Assembly (NCBI RefSeq): GCF_932276165.1
Contig: NC_064001.1
Coordinates: forward strand, 751,501-815,500
Reading direction: 5' to 3'
Source of the DNA: Plutella xylostella
Taxonomy: Eukaryota > Arthropoda > Insecta > Lepidoptera > Plutellidae
DNA length: 64,000 nt
Below the pieces are notes generated by a model. That model had not been told where the DNA came from and ran no database searches. It was given only the letters and a program-made list of their open reading frames with translations. Position numbers and translations under genes: made by a program. This document shows positions 12,901 through 24,860 of the stretch, piece after piece; position 1 is the stretch's first letter; each line of letters starts with the position of its first letter.

Positions 12901-14448
12901 TGCAAAAAGCAGCTATTATATTTCAGGAAAATTACTTGCCATTGTGTCGACCTAATTACCCATCATGAACTTACTTTATTGACCTAAAGCAAACAGAATA
13001 CACCGACTACCAAAACGTCTATTTTGTACAAAAACATCGTTTTACTCTCACAAAACTAGCCTCACTTAATTAAATACCAAACAATACGCTCAACAGATGA
13101 CTATCGCTACCAAACTAACTGCTGGAGCTATTAAAAACGTGTAAACATGGCGTTTAGGCTGAAATTACAGGGTTCATGGCACTTCGCAATTTATGAGTAT
13201 ATCGTGCGGTGTAATATTAGAGCTCCTTGTATCACTCGACTCTGCTTAGACGCGTGGGTCAGGTGGAACCGACACAGTATTGCCGCAAGATGCAAAAGTA
13301 CTTGAGTATATTTTCATTTTGAAGCTTATTCAATTTAGTGGTATGGATCATTATGATTCAATTTTGATAGCAGCAATAATTTAACAATAGGCATAATGAC
13401 TATCCACACAGTATATAAGTGAACACTTATATAGGTAGTATAGATTGGTATTGATAATATTTTTATTTCTAGAAGTTTTTTGCCTTTTTAAAGACAAATT
13501 TCTACTCAGGTCTTGGGTGTTAATATGAATATATGTACCCAAATTACAGGCTTTGCCTAGTTTGGACTCAGATGGCCGTGTGAGATGTCTCTACTTATTA
13601 TTATTACCTATATTGTACTAATTTGTAAAAGATGGTAGATATCACACTCACACAGCTCTACCTCGCTGTGCGTCTGTAATTTGCATTTTGAGTAAACGTG
13701 GAGCAGTTAAAACTTGGTCGATGCCGGTGCTAGAATGAAGTTTGTTCTCCTCTTCACTGGCGTATGTTCATAATATGCGCGAGCACCATGACTTTGAAGG
13801 CTAACTGATTTATCCGCCATTTTGAAACACAGAAGAGGAATAACTCGGAACTCGTGTAACCTAAAAAAGTAAAAATATGGCGGGTGTTAACTTTACTTGT
13901 CAGGAATGCAAATCGTTTTGAAGAATTTGGTTGCTCTTTTTTGTATTATTATTGCGCAAAAAAATACCAAATAGAAAACTTGTTTTGAAAAACGTTAAAA
14001 AGTGTATGAATCCACTTTTTTACAGACATAAAAAATTCATAATGAAATAAGACATACTTAAAAAGACAATCATGTACCTGCCTAATGTGATAATTGGAAA
14101 GTCCGCAAAGTATTTTATGTGGCTATCTCGAATTTCAACCAAAACAAAATTACTTTTGTAATCAAAGTCGTACTACGTATCCGATTTTTTTTAAAATATT
14201 ATTATATTTGTTAAGAAAAAACTGCCACTAGGCTCTATAGTCCCTGGCTGCTTTTATGCCTCACCTTAAACCTTTAATCTCAATCGATACCTTTCCACGT
14301 GCTTTAAGGAAAAACGTTTCTTAATTGAAAGAAAAAAATACAATCCTATCCAAACCAAGGAAAAGCAAGCTACTTAAGCTTGGTTTTCCTCGAGTAAAAC
14401 CATATAAGTAATAAACATAGAGTGAGAGAGATCATTGTTATTGTATTA
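6971..14448. other. AT-rich non-coding DNA with minor repeats
   Basis: No gene is supported. A second type of tRNA-like SINE head lies on the minus strand at about 8655-8790 (B box GGGTTCGAATCCC near 8664-8680). Simple ATTTT and TTATC runs occur at 10690-10720 and 10825-10865. A CpG-rich patch at about 11095-11200 and a more GC-rich block at 12485-12705 stand out in composition, but I recognise neither. A 140-codon open frame on the minus strand at 9729-10151 has no recognisable motif. Confidence 0.5.
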
Positions 14449-15113
14449 AAAAACCGACTTCAAAAATTACCAAAAAAAAAAAAACTTTTTTTATGTTGGT
14501 GCGGTGACAAAGGAATCTGAAGAAATATGACACCAACTTCAAAAAAGAACAGTTCCTGCTATTATTATTATTTCTTACTTTTCAGTAATTTTTGAAGTCG
14601 ATTTTTTATTTTTTGAAATTATAATTTTATTTTATTGTTTTTAGTTTATTTGCAATTATAAATTGTCACTCAAAAGTAAGATGCAAATGATACCATTACG
14701 TCCTACTAGTCAATACGAATCATTCAAGCCTAAGCACGAGGTAGTTGCTATATACCGTTGAGGAGTTCCCTTGACTGCCTTCCGTTTCCATCATCAGATC
14801 AGGTCAAGGTCACCATCATATTTTTTTATTTATAAGAACAATATTTACGTTCTAAATTTCATTAGAATCGGTTAATAGGTGCCCAAAATGGAAATTCATA
14901 CCCTGTTTTTACCCCTTTACCCACCCTTGGGGGTGAAACAAAATTCTGAAAAAAAATGGGACCACCTGGGAGCTCAACCCAATACAACAAAAAAAGAATT
15001 TTCAAAATCGGTCCATAAACGGCGGAGTAATCGGTGAAAAACATAAAAAATATAAAAAAAAAGATCCCGACGAATTGAGAACCTCCTCATCCTTTTTTTG
15101 AAGTCGGTTAAAA
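14449..15113. mobile_element. Non-autonomous element with terminal inverted repeats
   Basis: The left end AACCGACTTCAAAAA near 14454 is matched by its complement TTTTTGAAGTCGGTT near 15098-15112. A third, internal copy of the right-hand end (TTTTTGAAGTCGATTTT) lies near 14588-14605. The element may therefore be a short inner copy of about 160 bp plus a longer outer one. Poly-A and poly-T runs follow each end. No transposase is encoded. I associate this terminus with very common lepidopteran repeats but cannot name the family. Confidence 0.6.
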
Positions 15114-15561
15114 AAATCAAGGTATTACTGAAGCCATTGCCAACGTCGTAGCTGTTGTAATACATTGAATGTATTGCGACTAAAACCTTAACATACGTTA
15201 CACGTTCTTGGAACTTCGAGATCTGTTCTAGTTAACACCAAATAGGTAGGTAGGTATCATATACTGGAATGTAAAGGTCATTTCACACGTATTCGTAATT
15301 TACAAATGAGACACGTATTTATGTACAAGTAGGTATAAAGTAAATGTCAACTCAGTAACAGCCCCTAGCACTTTAATTTACTTAACCATCCACTCAAAGT
15401 AAGTTTAAGCATACTTTGTACTGGTCACTTTACAACCCACTTTATAGTCTTTCTATTGGACTCTGTAAACTTTTAAGAGTATTTTCGGTTAATGAAAGTA
15501 CAGTGATCGTATGGCTAGATTATAAGTTATGAACTTGAGAGGTAACGACAGGTTTTCGTTA

Positions 15562-15619
15562 TACAGGATGTTGCAAAAAGACCTTTCGGCTTAGTATGCC
15601 CTTTTTGCAACATCCTGTA
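15562..15619. repeat. Palindromic transposon-end hairpin
   Basis: TACAGGATGTTGCAAAAAG is mirrored by CTTTTTGCAACATCCTGTA, leaving a loop of about 20 bases. Variants of the same terminus (ACAGGGTGTTGCAAAA) occur at 22769, near 16010-16048 on the opposite strand and, more diverged, near 61558. They look like remnant ends of one DNA-transposon family. Confidence 0.65.
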
Positions 15620-15817
15620 CACATACACACACACACACATACATATTATTATGCTCACGTAATCCCCGAAGGGGTAGTCAGAGTTTATTTTCGCGAATTT
15701 CCAAGGGTCATTCTTAGACCGAAAGTTGATTAGAATGATGAACTGAGTCACCTCCTTTCCGCTTATACCGTTTTTTAGACCCTGTGCAATACATAATACA
15801 CCTTATTTATTACTTAT

Positions 15818-15999
15818 ACTCTCTCTCTCTCAGCCTTCCGTAGTCCACTGTTGGACATAGGCCTCTCCTAACGATCGCCACCCCAAACGGTCACCCGCCA
15901 TCTGCATCCAGCGGCTTCCCGCTACCTTCCGCAGATCATCAGACCAACGGGTTGGGGGGCGACCGACACGCCGTTTGCCGACACGGGGTCTCCACTCCA
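15818..15999 (-). pseudogene. RTE-type LINE, C-terminal fragment
   Basis: The minus strand encodes the characteristic RTE ORF2 C terminus, with residues such as RRVGRPPTRWSDDLRK, AGSRWMQMAG and SLGEAYVQQWT, ending near a CT/GA run that is the element's simple 3' tail. Only about 60 codons remain. It is nearly the same sequence as the copies at 37502-37714 and 40289-40506, so all three derive from one family. Confidence 0.75.
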
Positions 16000-16323
16000 C
16001 TTGCAAAAGGGTATACTACATATATACCTTTAGGCAACACCCTGTATTAGATATACAGTCCTGCTTTCAAGTCTAACACTAATTTTCACTCTTTATACTG
16101 TATTTTATCTTTTTTATTTATTTTTCTAACACATCTAAATTGTTTCCCTACGCCCATACGTTTTCGTCATGTCTCTCGCGTCAGCGAGACAGCACTCGGG
16201 ACATTTTTCAATCAATTTGGTTACAATTTTCGCACTCGCGCTAAATTGAAAACAAAGGTAGACGCTAATAAAAAAATTGAGACTAGAAAATGTATAAAAC
16301 GAGTCGTAGGTATATTAAATTAC

Positions 16324-16515
16324 TAGCTCTTCCCGCGCGCTTCGCTTCGCCTTGAAAAGTTTTCCCGTGGGAATTCCGGGATTAAAAGTAGCCTATGTTC
16401 TTTCCCAGGGTCTAGACCATATGTATACCAAATTTCATTCAAATCCGTTCAGTAGTTTTGGCGTGAAAGAGTAACTGACAGACAGACAGTTACTTTCGCA
16501 TTTATAATATTAGTT
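16324..16515. repeat. Interspersed retroelement 3' tail
   Basis: A block containing GTAGCCTATGTTCTTTCCC, AAATTTCATTCAAATCCGTT, three CAGA units and the end GCATTTATAATATTAG. I recognise it as a widespread insect LINE/SINE 3'-end repeat. It has no coding content. Confidence 0.65.
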
Positions 16516-17292
16516 AGGATTTTTTTCTTTTTTATAGTCAGTTAATAATGTAACAGACCGAAATGTATCGGGGCCAGACTTCAAATGGGGACGACACAGG
16601 ACAAAACACAGGATGAATTCACCTGAGTGCAATTTATAATTAGAAATGAAACTCTGTGCAGTTCCGGCGCCGAACGTCAAATAGCCACTCTGTATGTTAT
16701 ATAGCGGGTGCTGCTTATTTAATACAAAATACGTACATATTTATTTCAATTACTAAGTCTTTATCCTCGTATAACTGGACATTGTGATGCATTGCTATTC
16801 TAAAAATACCCGTTCTATGAGACCCCGCTCTTCCTGGACTATTTTACGCTATAGGTACCTACATAGCTTACGTTTCATTTCAATATAATAGTTATACTAT
16901 AAAATGTACCTACTTATAAAATAATATAAAATATTTTTGTTACTTGCCTAGTAGGTACATAGGTACATTATTTATTTAATGTGTGTATGTGGAATGCTAG
17001 GAGCGAGAGAAACTGACGATGTATTTTTGTTAAGATGGTGGGTCATCTTATCAAGGTGAATTGAGGAAGGATTGACAAGAATGAGGAAGAGAAAACGACA
17101 ACACACTTTTTTTTTATTAACATATCTAGAATCATCCTGTTGTTGAGCGGATTTAGCCGTGCTCAGTCCAGCTCGGTAATTATCACAATATTCCGCCGGC
17201 GCAATAGTGGCTTCAACAAGCTAATTCGCTTTCTGCTTATGTTCTGGAATGGTGGTATATACGCTTTGTTATTTTCAAAATATATTATATAT

Positions 17293-17545
17293 ATGTGGGG
17301 TCATCTCACACACGGCCATCCGATCCCAAGCTAGGCAGAACCTGTGTTATGGGTGTTGAACAGCTGATATATCTACACAAATACATAGAAAGATAATACA
17401 TACTAAATATAAATATCAACACCCAAGACCCAAGACCCGAGTACAAATATCTGTGTTTAAACAAATATCTGCCCCAGCCGGGGATCGAACCCGCGACGTT
17501 CGGCTCAGTAGTCAGGGTCACTAACCACTACGCCATTCAGCCGTC
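17293..17545 (-). mobile_element. tRNA-derived SINE, family B
   Basis: The minus-strand head is almost the same as in family A (TGGCGTAGTGGTTAGTGACC, B box GGTTCGATCCCC, then GCAGATATTTGTTTAAACAC). The body differs: it runs through GATATTTATATTTAGTATG and TGCCTAGCTTGGGATCGGAT. A second copy lies at 42241-42447. Shared head with different bodies implies recombination between SINE lineages. Confidence 0.8.
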
Positions 17546-17555
17546 GCAAAATAAT

Positions 17556-17705
17556 GTCGGCAGTTATCATCTTAAGCCATCAAGTCCCCACTGCTGGGGC
17601 ACGGGTCTTCTTCCAAGGAAGGGTTTTAGGCTTAGTCCACCACGTTGGCCTAGTGAGGGTTGGTGGACCCCAACACAAGCAAACTTGTGCTGAGAGAGTT
17701 GTCAA
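17556..17705. repeat. Interspersed repeat, 'CCCACTGCTGGGGCACGG' family
   Basis: Contains CCCACTGCTGGGGCACGG, GGGTTTTAGGCTTAGTCCA and GAGAGAGTTGTC. A longer copy lies at 25040-25320 and a short one at 58544-58590. It looks like a retroelement fragment; I do not recognise a coding frame. Confidence 0.65.
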
Positions 17706-19735
17706 TAATTGCAAAAATACAAATGCAATTTAAGCATTAAAACAAATTATTGGAGTACACATAATTTTTTTTGCATTAATTGCAATTAATTTAATGTAAT
17801 TTGACATAAGTATCCTTATTTATTCATTTATTAAATTTTCTTTATACGTGTATTTTCTCATTTTGTCGTTTTTCCCACGATTCCAAAACTAACCTGACCT
17901 GTCTAAAACAGCAGTAATTTTTTTTTAAGTAATGCTTATTCATGGAAAAAAACCCGAGAACTTTTCATAAAAAACAGTATGAAGCAGCATTGGGTCCATT
18001 TGAGATGGGAACCTCTCAAAACTTTGCTGTGCGGTTGAAAGAACTTTTGTAAGCATAGGGTTACCTACTCTAGTTTGCCCAAAAACTAACAAAAGTGAGC
18101 TGTCTTACAATAGGCAAGTTTAAAACTATGAGATAGAGTCGTAGTTTGTGTGGCAGTGCTCAGGAAATTCGTATTTCGTAAGGTAGAGTGACCCCTATAC
18201 CCTGCGGTACCGCGGACAGGCGTGCTTGAAATGTACTGAACTTTCAACACTCCGAACATTTTCTCCACGAAAACTTGGGCCTTCTCTTAGGCAATCCCTG
18301 ATATTGATATCACTTATAGTTTATTAAGCTAGGACTACGAATGCTGAAGGTTATTATAGCGACAATGAGGCTTTTTCTGAAGGCATATATTTATTTAACT
18401 AGTAGTACTGTAAAAACTTAGATATGGAAATGAGATAAATATAGGTACGTACGTAACGTTTCACAGCTAATTTAAAGTCAAAATTCAAACATAGATATTA
18501 AAGTTTCGATCTAAATTTAAAATAAGTCCCTTCAGAATTGCTTTAATTCAAACATAGGTAGTTAATTAACCTTTCGATAATACTAATTTAAAATTTTCGC
18601 GTTCATTACTTTAGAGCTTTGCTTTCAAAATTATAATTTACCCTCTAGCACCAAATTGTGCAATAATATTACTTAAACTTAAGTACTAACAAGACCACAC
18701 ATAAATGGCTGGACTAACTAACTTCACCCATCTAACTTATGTTAGCGACTGTCCTTTAACTTGAGAGTGCATACAGTCAAGACCTCATACACATAATCTG
18801 TAGGCTCCTTATGTCAATGCAGATATGGGCTAAAATCGTTCCGAAAAGCGACACTTATGGGAGAAGCAAAGTGTACTTATCTGGCACGAGTTAGAGTATA
18901 ATTCGCATTGGTAACTGAAATTTCAGTTTCAATTCAGGTAGTCAACTTGGCGGCAATTTGCATGTTATTATTAGGTTCCAGGAACCTTTTGATGCAGTGT
19001 GGAGGTGACCTTTTAGCGACCCGTGTTTAACGTATACTGGCAGCCAATCATTTTAGAAGAACTCTCCCTATACAATACACTATTGTTTATTGCTAGTAAA
19101 TACCTACAAAATTGTAAAAAAATGTTATTGTTTTATCGCTTGTTCTTTAAATTATTAACATATTCAACGTAATGTGTAATGTTATTTTATTAGTCCAATT
19201 CAGATTATGAAAACTCTTGCTGGAAGCTTATATTTTATTGCAAGTATTTGAATGATTAAAATTACGCTCCATTCGTAGAATGTAGGTACTTATTTTATGA
19301 TAATTCGTCTGGAATCCAACAATGTCATAGGTATAAACGTCTCATCAAACTTTCATTACATTCGATAATTGGGAGTCCCACATTTTCAACAATTCGATGA
19401 ATTAAGCGTTAATGATAAATTGCTGTTGATGTCGGAATGTCAATTACATTTCAGCTTGTTTTTTTTTTATTTCGTTCGCCGAGTAATTTACTTACGAAGA
19501 AAATTGGATTTCCACGAGAAATTCATTTTCTTTCCTGCGCGCTCTTTTATCGAAGTCACCGGATGTTAAAATTATAATGAAATTCATTTGAGTAATATTG
19601 CTGCTGCAGCAAAGTGTTTAATGAAACGTTGAGGAGTTCAGCAAGTGTGATAGCGTTTAAGTGTCACCTTTACAGTGGCATAAAATCCGAAGTTGGTTAA
19701 TAATAGGGCAAGTACACACTTTGAGCGCAGTAAGC
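17706..19735. other. AT-rich non-coding DNA
   Basis: No gene or named repeat is seen. A perfect short palindrome AGGTTCCAGGAACCT near 18974-18988 contains TTCCAGGAA, which fits the insect STAT site TTCNNNGAA. A single match of this length is expected by chance. Confidence 0.45.
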
Positions 19736-20046
19736 TTCGCCCAACTAGTGAGGAGAGAGTTCGGTCACATTCGGTCGCTTCAGGGGAGCGCGAGCTGTCA
19801 GTGGCCACTGCGCATGGCCGGGCCACAACGCGCAAAAGGCTAAGTAGAAAGTCACTTTAGTCTGCATGCATCCCGCATAGGACCGCGACGCGCGCGCCCG
19901 CCGCCGCCGCCGATATGTAAACATTCGAATTTCAAACCCACTGTGCTGGCCGTTGAGAAAAAAAGTGACAGTTTAAAAGTGTTCCAAGGTTTATTGTGTG
20001 CTTGTTAAAGAGGAAAACAAAAGTTTGGGTTTCGCAGTGAATTTAG
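19736..20046 (+). promoter_or_regulatory. Candidate promoter and 5' non-coding exon of the dpr gene
   Basis: A CpG-rich island (about 19740-19920, including a GCCGCCGCCGCC run) interrupts AT-rich DNA. It is followed by about 120 bases ending in TTTAG|GTGGGT, a usable splice donor with the exon ending at 20046. It contains initiator-like TCAGT and no long open frame; its only ATG, in GATATGTAAAC, is closed at once. The downstream exon at 27384 begins with a strong acceptor and is mostly untranslated, so an upstream non-coding exon is required, and this is the best place seen. This is inference from composition and splice-like borders only. Confidence 0.35.
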
Positions 20047-21060
20047 GTGGGTACTTTGTTTAAACTTTTGTTCAACGTATGATTAATTATATTTGTAATA
20101 CTCACTCAAAAGTCGAAGATTTTTATCGGAATAATTCAGGACAGATACTGAAGCAATTAAATTCAAATTTACAATGATTATTATTACCTATATTACTTTG
20201 AGTAATTGTTTTAAATGGTTTTCATCAATTACAAATGAAAATTGAAATAGATCGTTTCAAAAAACTTCAAATATATTGCCCTATATTCGGCAAACTTAAG
20301 TGTAGGTACGCTTACGAATAAATCATGTATTTCTGAGAGCTAAATAAGAAACCAATTAAAAGGTATAATTGGGTTCTAGGCACCGGGTTTTCTTCGAATC
20401 GTTAATCTTAATGCTTTCAGAAGTTTCGTAGAATAAATAGTACAAATTAATGGTATTCAGAACAGAATAACATTTAAATACTGCTGATACTGTGACTCTT
20501 GTTTCTTTTGTTATTTTGAAGCCGCTATTAGAGTTTATCATGCAGAAGATATTGTTGCTTTATGTTGGTTAAAATTGTTAGCTTATCCGTACTTTCAAAG
20601 TTTGTAACTTTAATTTCAATAGGTACAATTAGTTAAAAACATACGCACATTTATTATTCAAATTATTTTAATATCAGTCTAAGTTTTGAACATAGATTAG
20701 GCCTGATTCTGTTCTGCATTCTGAATAGTGGGTTCGTTTCACCGCTTTCCACATCTATACATTCGGAATTGACTTACGCAATTCCTATATATCTTGAAAT
20801 CATTAAAATGTCTTCCAATAAGAGATTGCTGCTTCCTACACTTTCAGTAGCATTTGAACGGGATACGTAACGTTAAACGCCTTGATATGCAATACTAAAA
20901 GTCCCATAACTTATGAAGGGCTCAGCCGATTTCGATGAAGTATGGGTTCTTACCCATACCTTATAGAGACACATGGGTAACATTACCTATGACCCTAAAA
21001 AACTTAACAAAAATGGGCTCAGTATTTTGGGAGCCGCGCTACCACAGATAGATACACAGA
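20047..21060. other. Non-coding DNA with a LINE-tail repeat
   Basis: Mostly AT-rich sequence without genes. At about 20905-21055 lies a block (CATAACTTATGAAGGGCTCA, CCGATTTCGATGAAGTATGG, GGGAGCCGCGCTACCA) of the kind found at LINE 3' ends. It leads into a CA microsatellite at 21056-21072. Confidence 0.5.
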
Positions 21061-21071
21061 CACACACACAC

Positions 21072-21318
21072 ACTCACGCCTTGTACTAATGTACTCCCTT
21101 GCGGGGTAGGCAGAGGTGCATTGCTGCACCCACTTTTCGCCAGAGTGTTATGTTAGTCCCAATGTACTAGGGGGCGGGCCTATTGCCATTTTACGGGCAC
21201 ATCCAAGACCCGAGAACAAATATCTGTGTTTAAACAAATATCTGCCCCAGCCGGGAATCGAACCCGGGACCTTCGGCTCAGTAGTCAGGGTCACTAACCA
21301 TTACGCCATTCGGTCGTC
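21072..21318 (-). mobile_element. tRNA-derived SINE, family A (duplication copy 1)
   Basis: Same structure as 6719-6970: tail at the low coordinate, after a CA run, and tRNA-like head ending near 21318 with TGGCGTAATGGTTAGTGACC and a GGTTCGATTCCC B box. It is nearly identical to 21931-22176 because both belong to the tandem duplication. Confidence 0.85.
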
Positions 21319-21492
21319 AAACATACACGTTTAACACAGACACGTTTAACTTATAACAACCCTCTTTTTCCTATGGGGGCTAAAAATAGTTTGAGGTTTT
21401 CAGGATACTTTAAGTACAATTACCGTATATCATCGACACATTAATACTCTAACAATACTTAAGTGGGTGATAGATGTACGAGTAAGTACGTT

Positions 21493-21717
21493 GTACGGTG
21501 GCCTGCGCCTTAAAGTATACAGGCGGAGTTTTTAAAATAGCGATCTCAAGCGCACATGCTGCTCAAGCACATCCACAAATCCACATAAACACCACTACTA
21601 CACACATCACACACAACACGTCCCCGGATTTATAACAGATGTAGCTGGTCCCTTCATCATCAGGGATCGCTATTTTAAAAACTCCGCCTGTATACTTTTA
21701 GGCCCAGACCACCGTAC
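21493..21717. mobile_element. MITE with ~50-bp terminal inverted repeats
   Basis: The left end GTACGGTGGCCTGCGCC continues into AAGTATACAGGCGGAGTTTT and TAAAATAGCGATC. The right end is its near-complete complement (GATCGCTATTTTA, AAAACTCCGCCTGTATACTT, ACCACCGTAC). The interior is about 120 bp, non-coding, with CA-rich runs. It is missing from the second copy of the surrounding duplication, where GTACGTGG marks the junction. Confidence 0.75.
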
Positions 21718-21930
21718 GTTGGGCCCGACAACCTTTTTCGCTCGTATGTCACCTTTTGTACGCGATCTTCAGAAGAAAACAGTTTATAGAGCCTTCAAAA
21801 TATACGTACGCGTACTTACTAGTACGGTTTTCTCACATTTTAAGGTGCAAATTGGCAGCGGACGACGTGAGGTTGCAGCAGTATACGTGTCGGCACGCCA
21901 CTACCATACACACACACACACACACACACA

Positions 21931-22176
21931 CTCACGCCTTGTACCAATGTACTCCTTTGCGGGGTAGGCAGAGGTGCATTGCTGCACCCACTTTTCGCCA
22001 GAGTGTTATGTTAGTCCCAATGTAATAGGGGGCGGGCCTATTGCCATTTTACGGGCACATCCAAGACCCGAGAACAAATATCTGTGTTTAAACAAATATC
22101 TGCCCCAGCCGGGAATCGAACCCGGGACCTTCGGCTCAGTAGTCAGGGTCACTAACCATTACGCCATTCGGTCGTC
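21931..22176 (-). mobile_element. tRNA-derived SINE, family A (duplication copy 2)
   Basis: Same family A structure and orientation as 21072-21318, with which it agrees at nearly every base, including the shared TGGCGTAATGGTTAGTGACC head variant. It is preceded by a longer CA run. Confidence 0.85.
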
Positions 22177-22477
22177 AAACATACACGTTTAACACAGACA
22201 CGTTTAACTTATAACAACCCTCTTTTTCCTATGGGGGCTAAAAATAGTTTGAGGTTTTCAGGATACTTTAAGTACAATTACCGTATATCATCGACACATT
22301 AACACTAAACAATACTTAAGTGGGTGATAGACGTACGAGTAAGTACGTTGTACGTGGTAAAACAGTTTATAGAGCCTTCAATATATACTTACTAGTACGT
22401 TTTTCTCACATTTTAAGGTGCAAATTGGCAGCGGACGACGTGAGGTTGCAGCAGTATACGTGTCGGCACGCCACTAC

Positions 22478-22502
<25 letters not shown>

Positions 22503-22508
<6 letters not shown>

Positions 22509-22750
22509 GCCTTGTACCAATGTACTCCCTTGCGGGGTAGGCAGAGGTGCATTGCTGCACCCACTTTTCGCCAGAGTGTTATGTTAGTCGGTTAGTCCCA
22601 ATGTAATAGGGGGCGGGCCTATTGCCATTTTACGAGCACATCCAAGACCCGAGAACAAATATATCTGTGTTTAAACAAATATCTGCCCCAGCCGGGAATC
22701 GAACCCGGGACCTTCGGCTCAGTAGTCAGGGTCACTAACCGCTACGCCAC
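22503..22750 (-). mobile_element. tRNA-derived SINE, family A (third copy)
   Basis: Family A body and head, but the head stops at TAGCGGTTAGTGACC and then diverges (the sequence continues TACCAGTCTC), so the first bases of the tRNA-like head are lost. A small duplication, GTCGGTTAGTC, occurs within the body near 22586-22596. Confidence 0.8.
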
Positions 22751-22768
22751 TACCAGTCTCTATAATAT

Positions 22769-22830
22769 ACAGGGTGTTGCAAAAGTGGGATACTAAGCCG
22801 AAAGGGGGACTTTCTGGACAACTTTTGTTC
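22769..22830 (+). repeat. Transposon-end remnant
   Basis: ACAGGGTGTTGCAAAAGT followed by TACTAAGCCGAAAGG matches the terminus described at 15562-15619. No partner end is found nearby. Confidence 0.5.
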
Positions 22831-24685
22831 TATGACGTTCAGAAATCCGCGAAAAAAAAATTAGCTTCTTTCGAATTACAAACTTTGATGCTATATGACC
22901 AACCTTATGTCGATGTCACACCCGCAATTTTTTTACCATTCTCTCTTGCCCACACTACGAATTTGTGAGAAAAAGTAATTAGCACCACATAAAACTTCTG
23001 ACAGAATGCGTGTAGTTGGCGTTTTAAGTTAAAATAGTCATGATATTAATTAAACTAAGTCTGCCGTGTAAAATTTCAATTTCACAAGAACTGCGCTGAA
23101 TTATGTAAATGTTATAGGTAATAATTGGTTTTGGTCAGGACATTATTAGGCAAACGCTTTCCTATTATCGTACATGACTTGCTAAAATTGACTTGGCCAA
23201 TTATTAGTAGGTATCGCGTGAAACGACATTAGACGGGGTGGTAGTGGCGGTATGAGGACGGTTGAGGACACAATAGGTACCATTCCGAAAAAAACTGACT
23301 CCAGACAGTTCATTTATAAAATTGTACCGCATTTGAAGCTAGGGCTTCTCGACTAATTTACCAACGTTCTACGAAATTTCATTTCTTCAAAACAAAAGTT
23401 TAGACTGTAGGTACTTAAAAGGAAATATTTTTCTTTTATGATTAGCATTTTCCTAATTACGCCTGTTTAGTACATTCAGGTTGCGGCGAACGGCCTGTAA
23501 TCATGGAAATTGAACACGACTGGTTCAGTCGCCGCTTAGAAGCCCTGAAGGGATCACAACACTGTTACAACCTTTACAAGTTTACTTAGCGACGTTATTA
23601 GCAGTGGTGAACAGGAGTTGACAACCCTAGCAGATTACAGTCGTGAAATAAGCTTATTACATCTTAATGGCATAGTCTAACAACAAAAAACACATAAAAA
23701 TAGTTCATTACATGAAAAATAGGCATATTGAGTGCACTTAAATAATTTAAAAAATATACACTTAAGGTACCTATATTTTTTTTAAATCGTGTAGGTATTA
23801 TTCATGTAAAAACACGTAACAAACGTTTCGCCACCATCAACCCTGTAAACCAGTACCTAGCACATGACACTGCAGAGAAACCTGACCCCCTCTCGGTAAC
23901 AATCTTACTCTAAAACTCAGGTTTCTCCGTAGGCCACTGTACACATAGACATATTCTAGGTTCGGTTTATTCTGCACAAATTTGGGTCAGGCCATCTGAA
24001 CTAGTCTTAGCGAAGTGTATTGGTCGCGAGGAGCGAATTCCAATCATTGTTCAAATACGTAGGGCTTCGACTAAATATCAATATAATGTATTGTATGGGA
24101 TAATTAGATATATATTAGTTTAATATACGGATTAATTTACCCGTGATGATTATCTTCAGATTGGATTGGTGTTGCTATTAAAGAAATAACATGAATCACA
24201 CTTTTGTGTATAATTTATAATATTGTAAATCAAAAGTACCTCAGTATTTTTTTATAGATGAGGTTAATAATAACAATATTAAGTAAAAACAATTTAATAA
24301 TTTTGAGCCTGACAGCTTTTAGCTTAGATTGTTCGTTTTCGCAACTCGCAGAAATATACCAACACATTATTATTTATATAAGACTTTTCTTACTCGTAAT
24401 AAAATCTGCTCAAAGACAACACAAAGTAATATCTAGGCATCAAGGCCTAAGCCGTGCCTACCCCCACGGGATCTCAGTGTGGCTTCATGTACTAAAGTGC
24501 GGACTTACATACATTCAGACTTTACATAGGTAGGTACATGTAAAAGTTACGTCCCCTGGAGTGTAGTTTTATGAGTCTTCGGGTTAAAATCTTGAAACCA
24601 GAATGGTGTACATGCTGTTAAAAAAAGAGTGTACTTAAGTTGATGAGGGAATTCAAGTTATTATAAAAACGTGCGGTGTCTAAAT
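22831..24685. other. AT-rich non-coding DNA
   Basis: No gene, repeat array or RNA gene is recognised. Open frames are short and of low complexity. Confidence 0.5.
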
Positions 24686-24689
24686 TTGC

Positions 24690-24860
24690 TGGATCTAGAC
24701 TGAGATGGCTCTGGAACACTGACTATAAGAGCATTGTCTTAGGGCCTAGTTTCGATTCCCGGCTGAGTTATACGCTTAAATGTTTTAATTGCTCTACTTT
24801 AATTCGTTCTTGGATGTGCCTAAAAGATGTGAATATATTACAACAAGCAACCTGCTTGGG
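24690..24860 (+). mobile_element. tRNA-derived SINE, third type
   Basis: A tRNA-like head on the + strand: A-box-like GAGATGGCTCTGGAACACT and B box GTTTCGATTCCC near 24749-24760, then a body with TTCTTGGATGTGCCTAAA. It is the only tRNA-headed element seen on the + strand. Confidence 0.5.

Larger units (their letters stand above)
21061..22750. repeat. Local tandem duplication with three SINEs
   Basis: A unit made of CA repeat, SINE, and a flank running from AAACATACACGTTTAACAC to AAGTACGTTGTACG is present at 21061-21500 and again at 21907-22356. A second segment (AAACAGTTTATAGAGCCTTC to GTGTCGGCACGCCACTACCA) is present at 21776-21907 and again at 22360-22488. Each copy of the second segment precedes a CA run and another SINE. 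Spacing between SINEs is about 850 bp then about 570 bp, because roughly 285 bp carrying a MITE is present only in the first unit. The copies differ at only scattered bases, so the duplication is recent. Confidence 0.85.

Noticed and set aside
21719..22595. Frames with poly-His/Thr stretches
   Set aside because: They are translations of CA microsatellites and SINE sequence.
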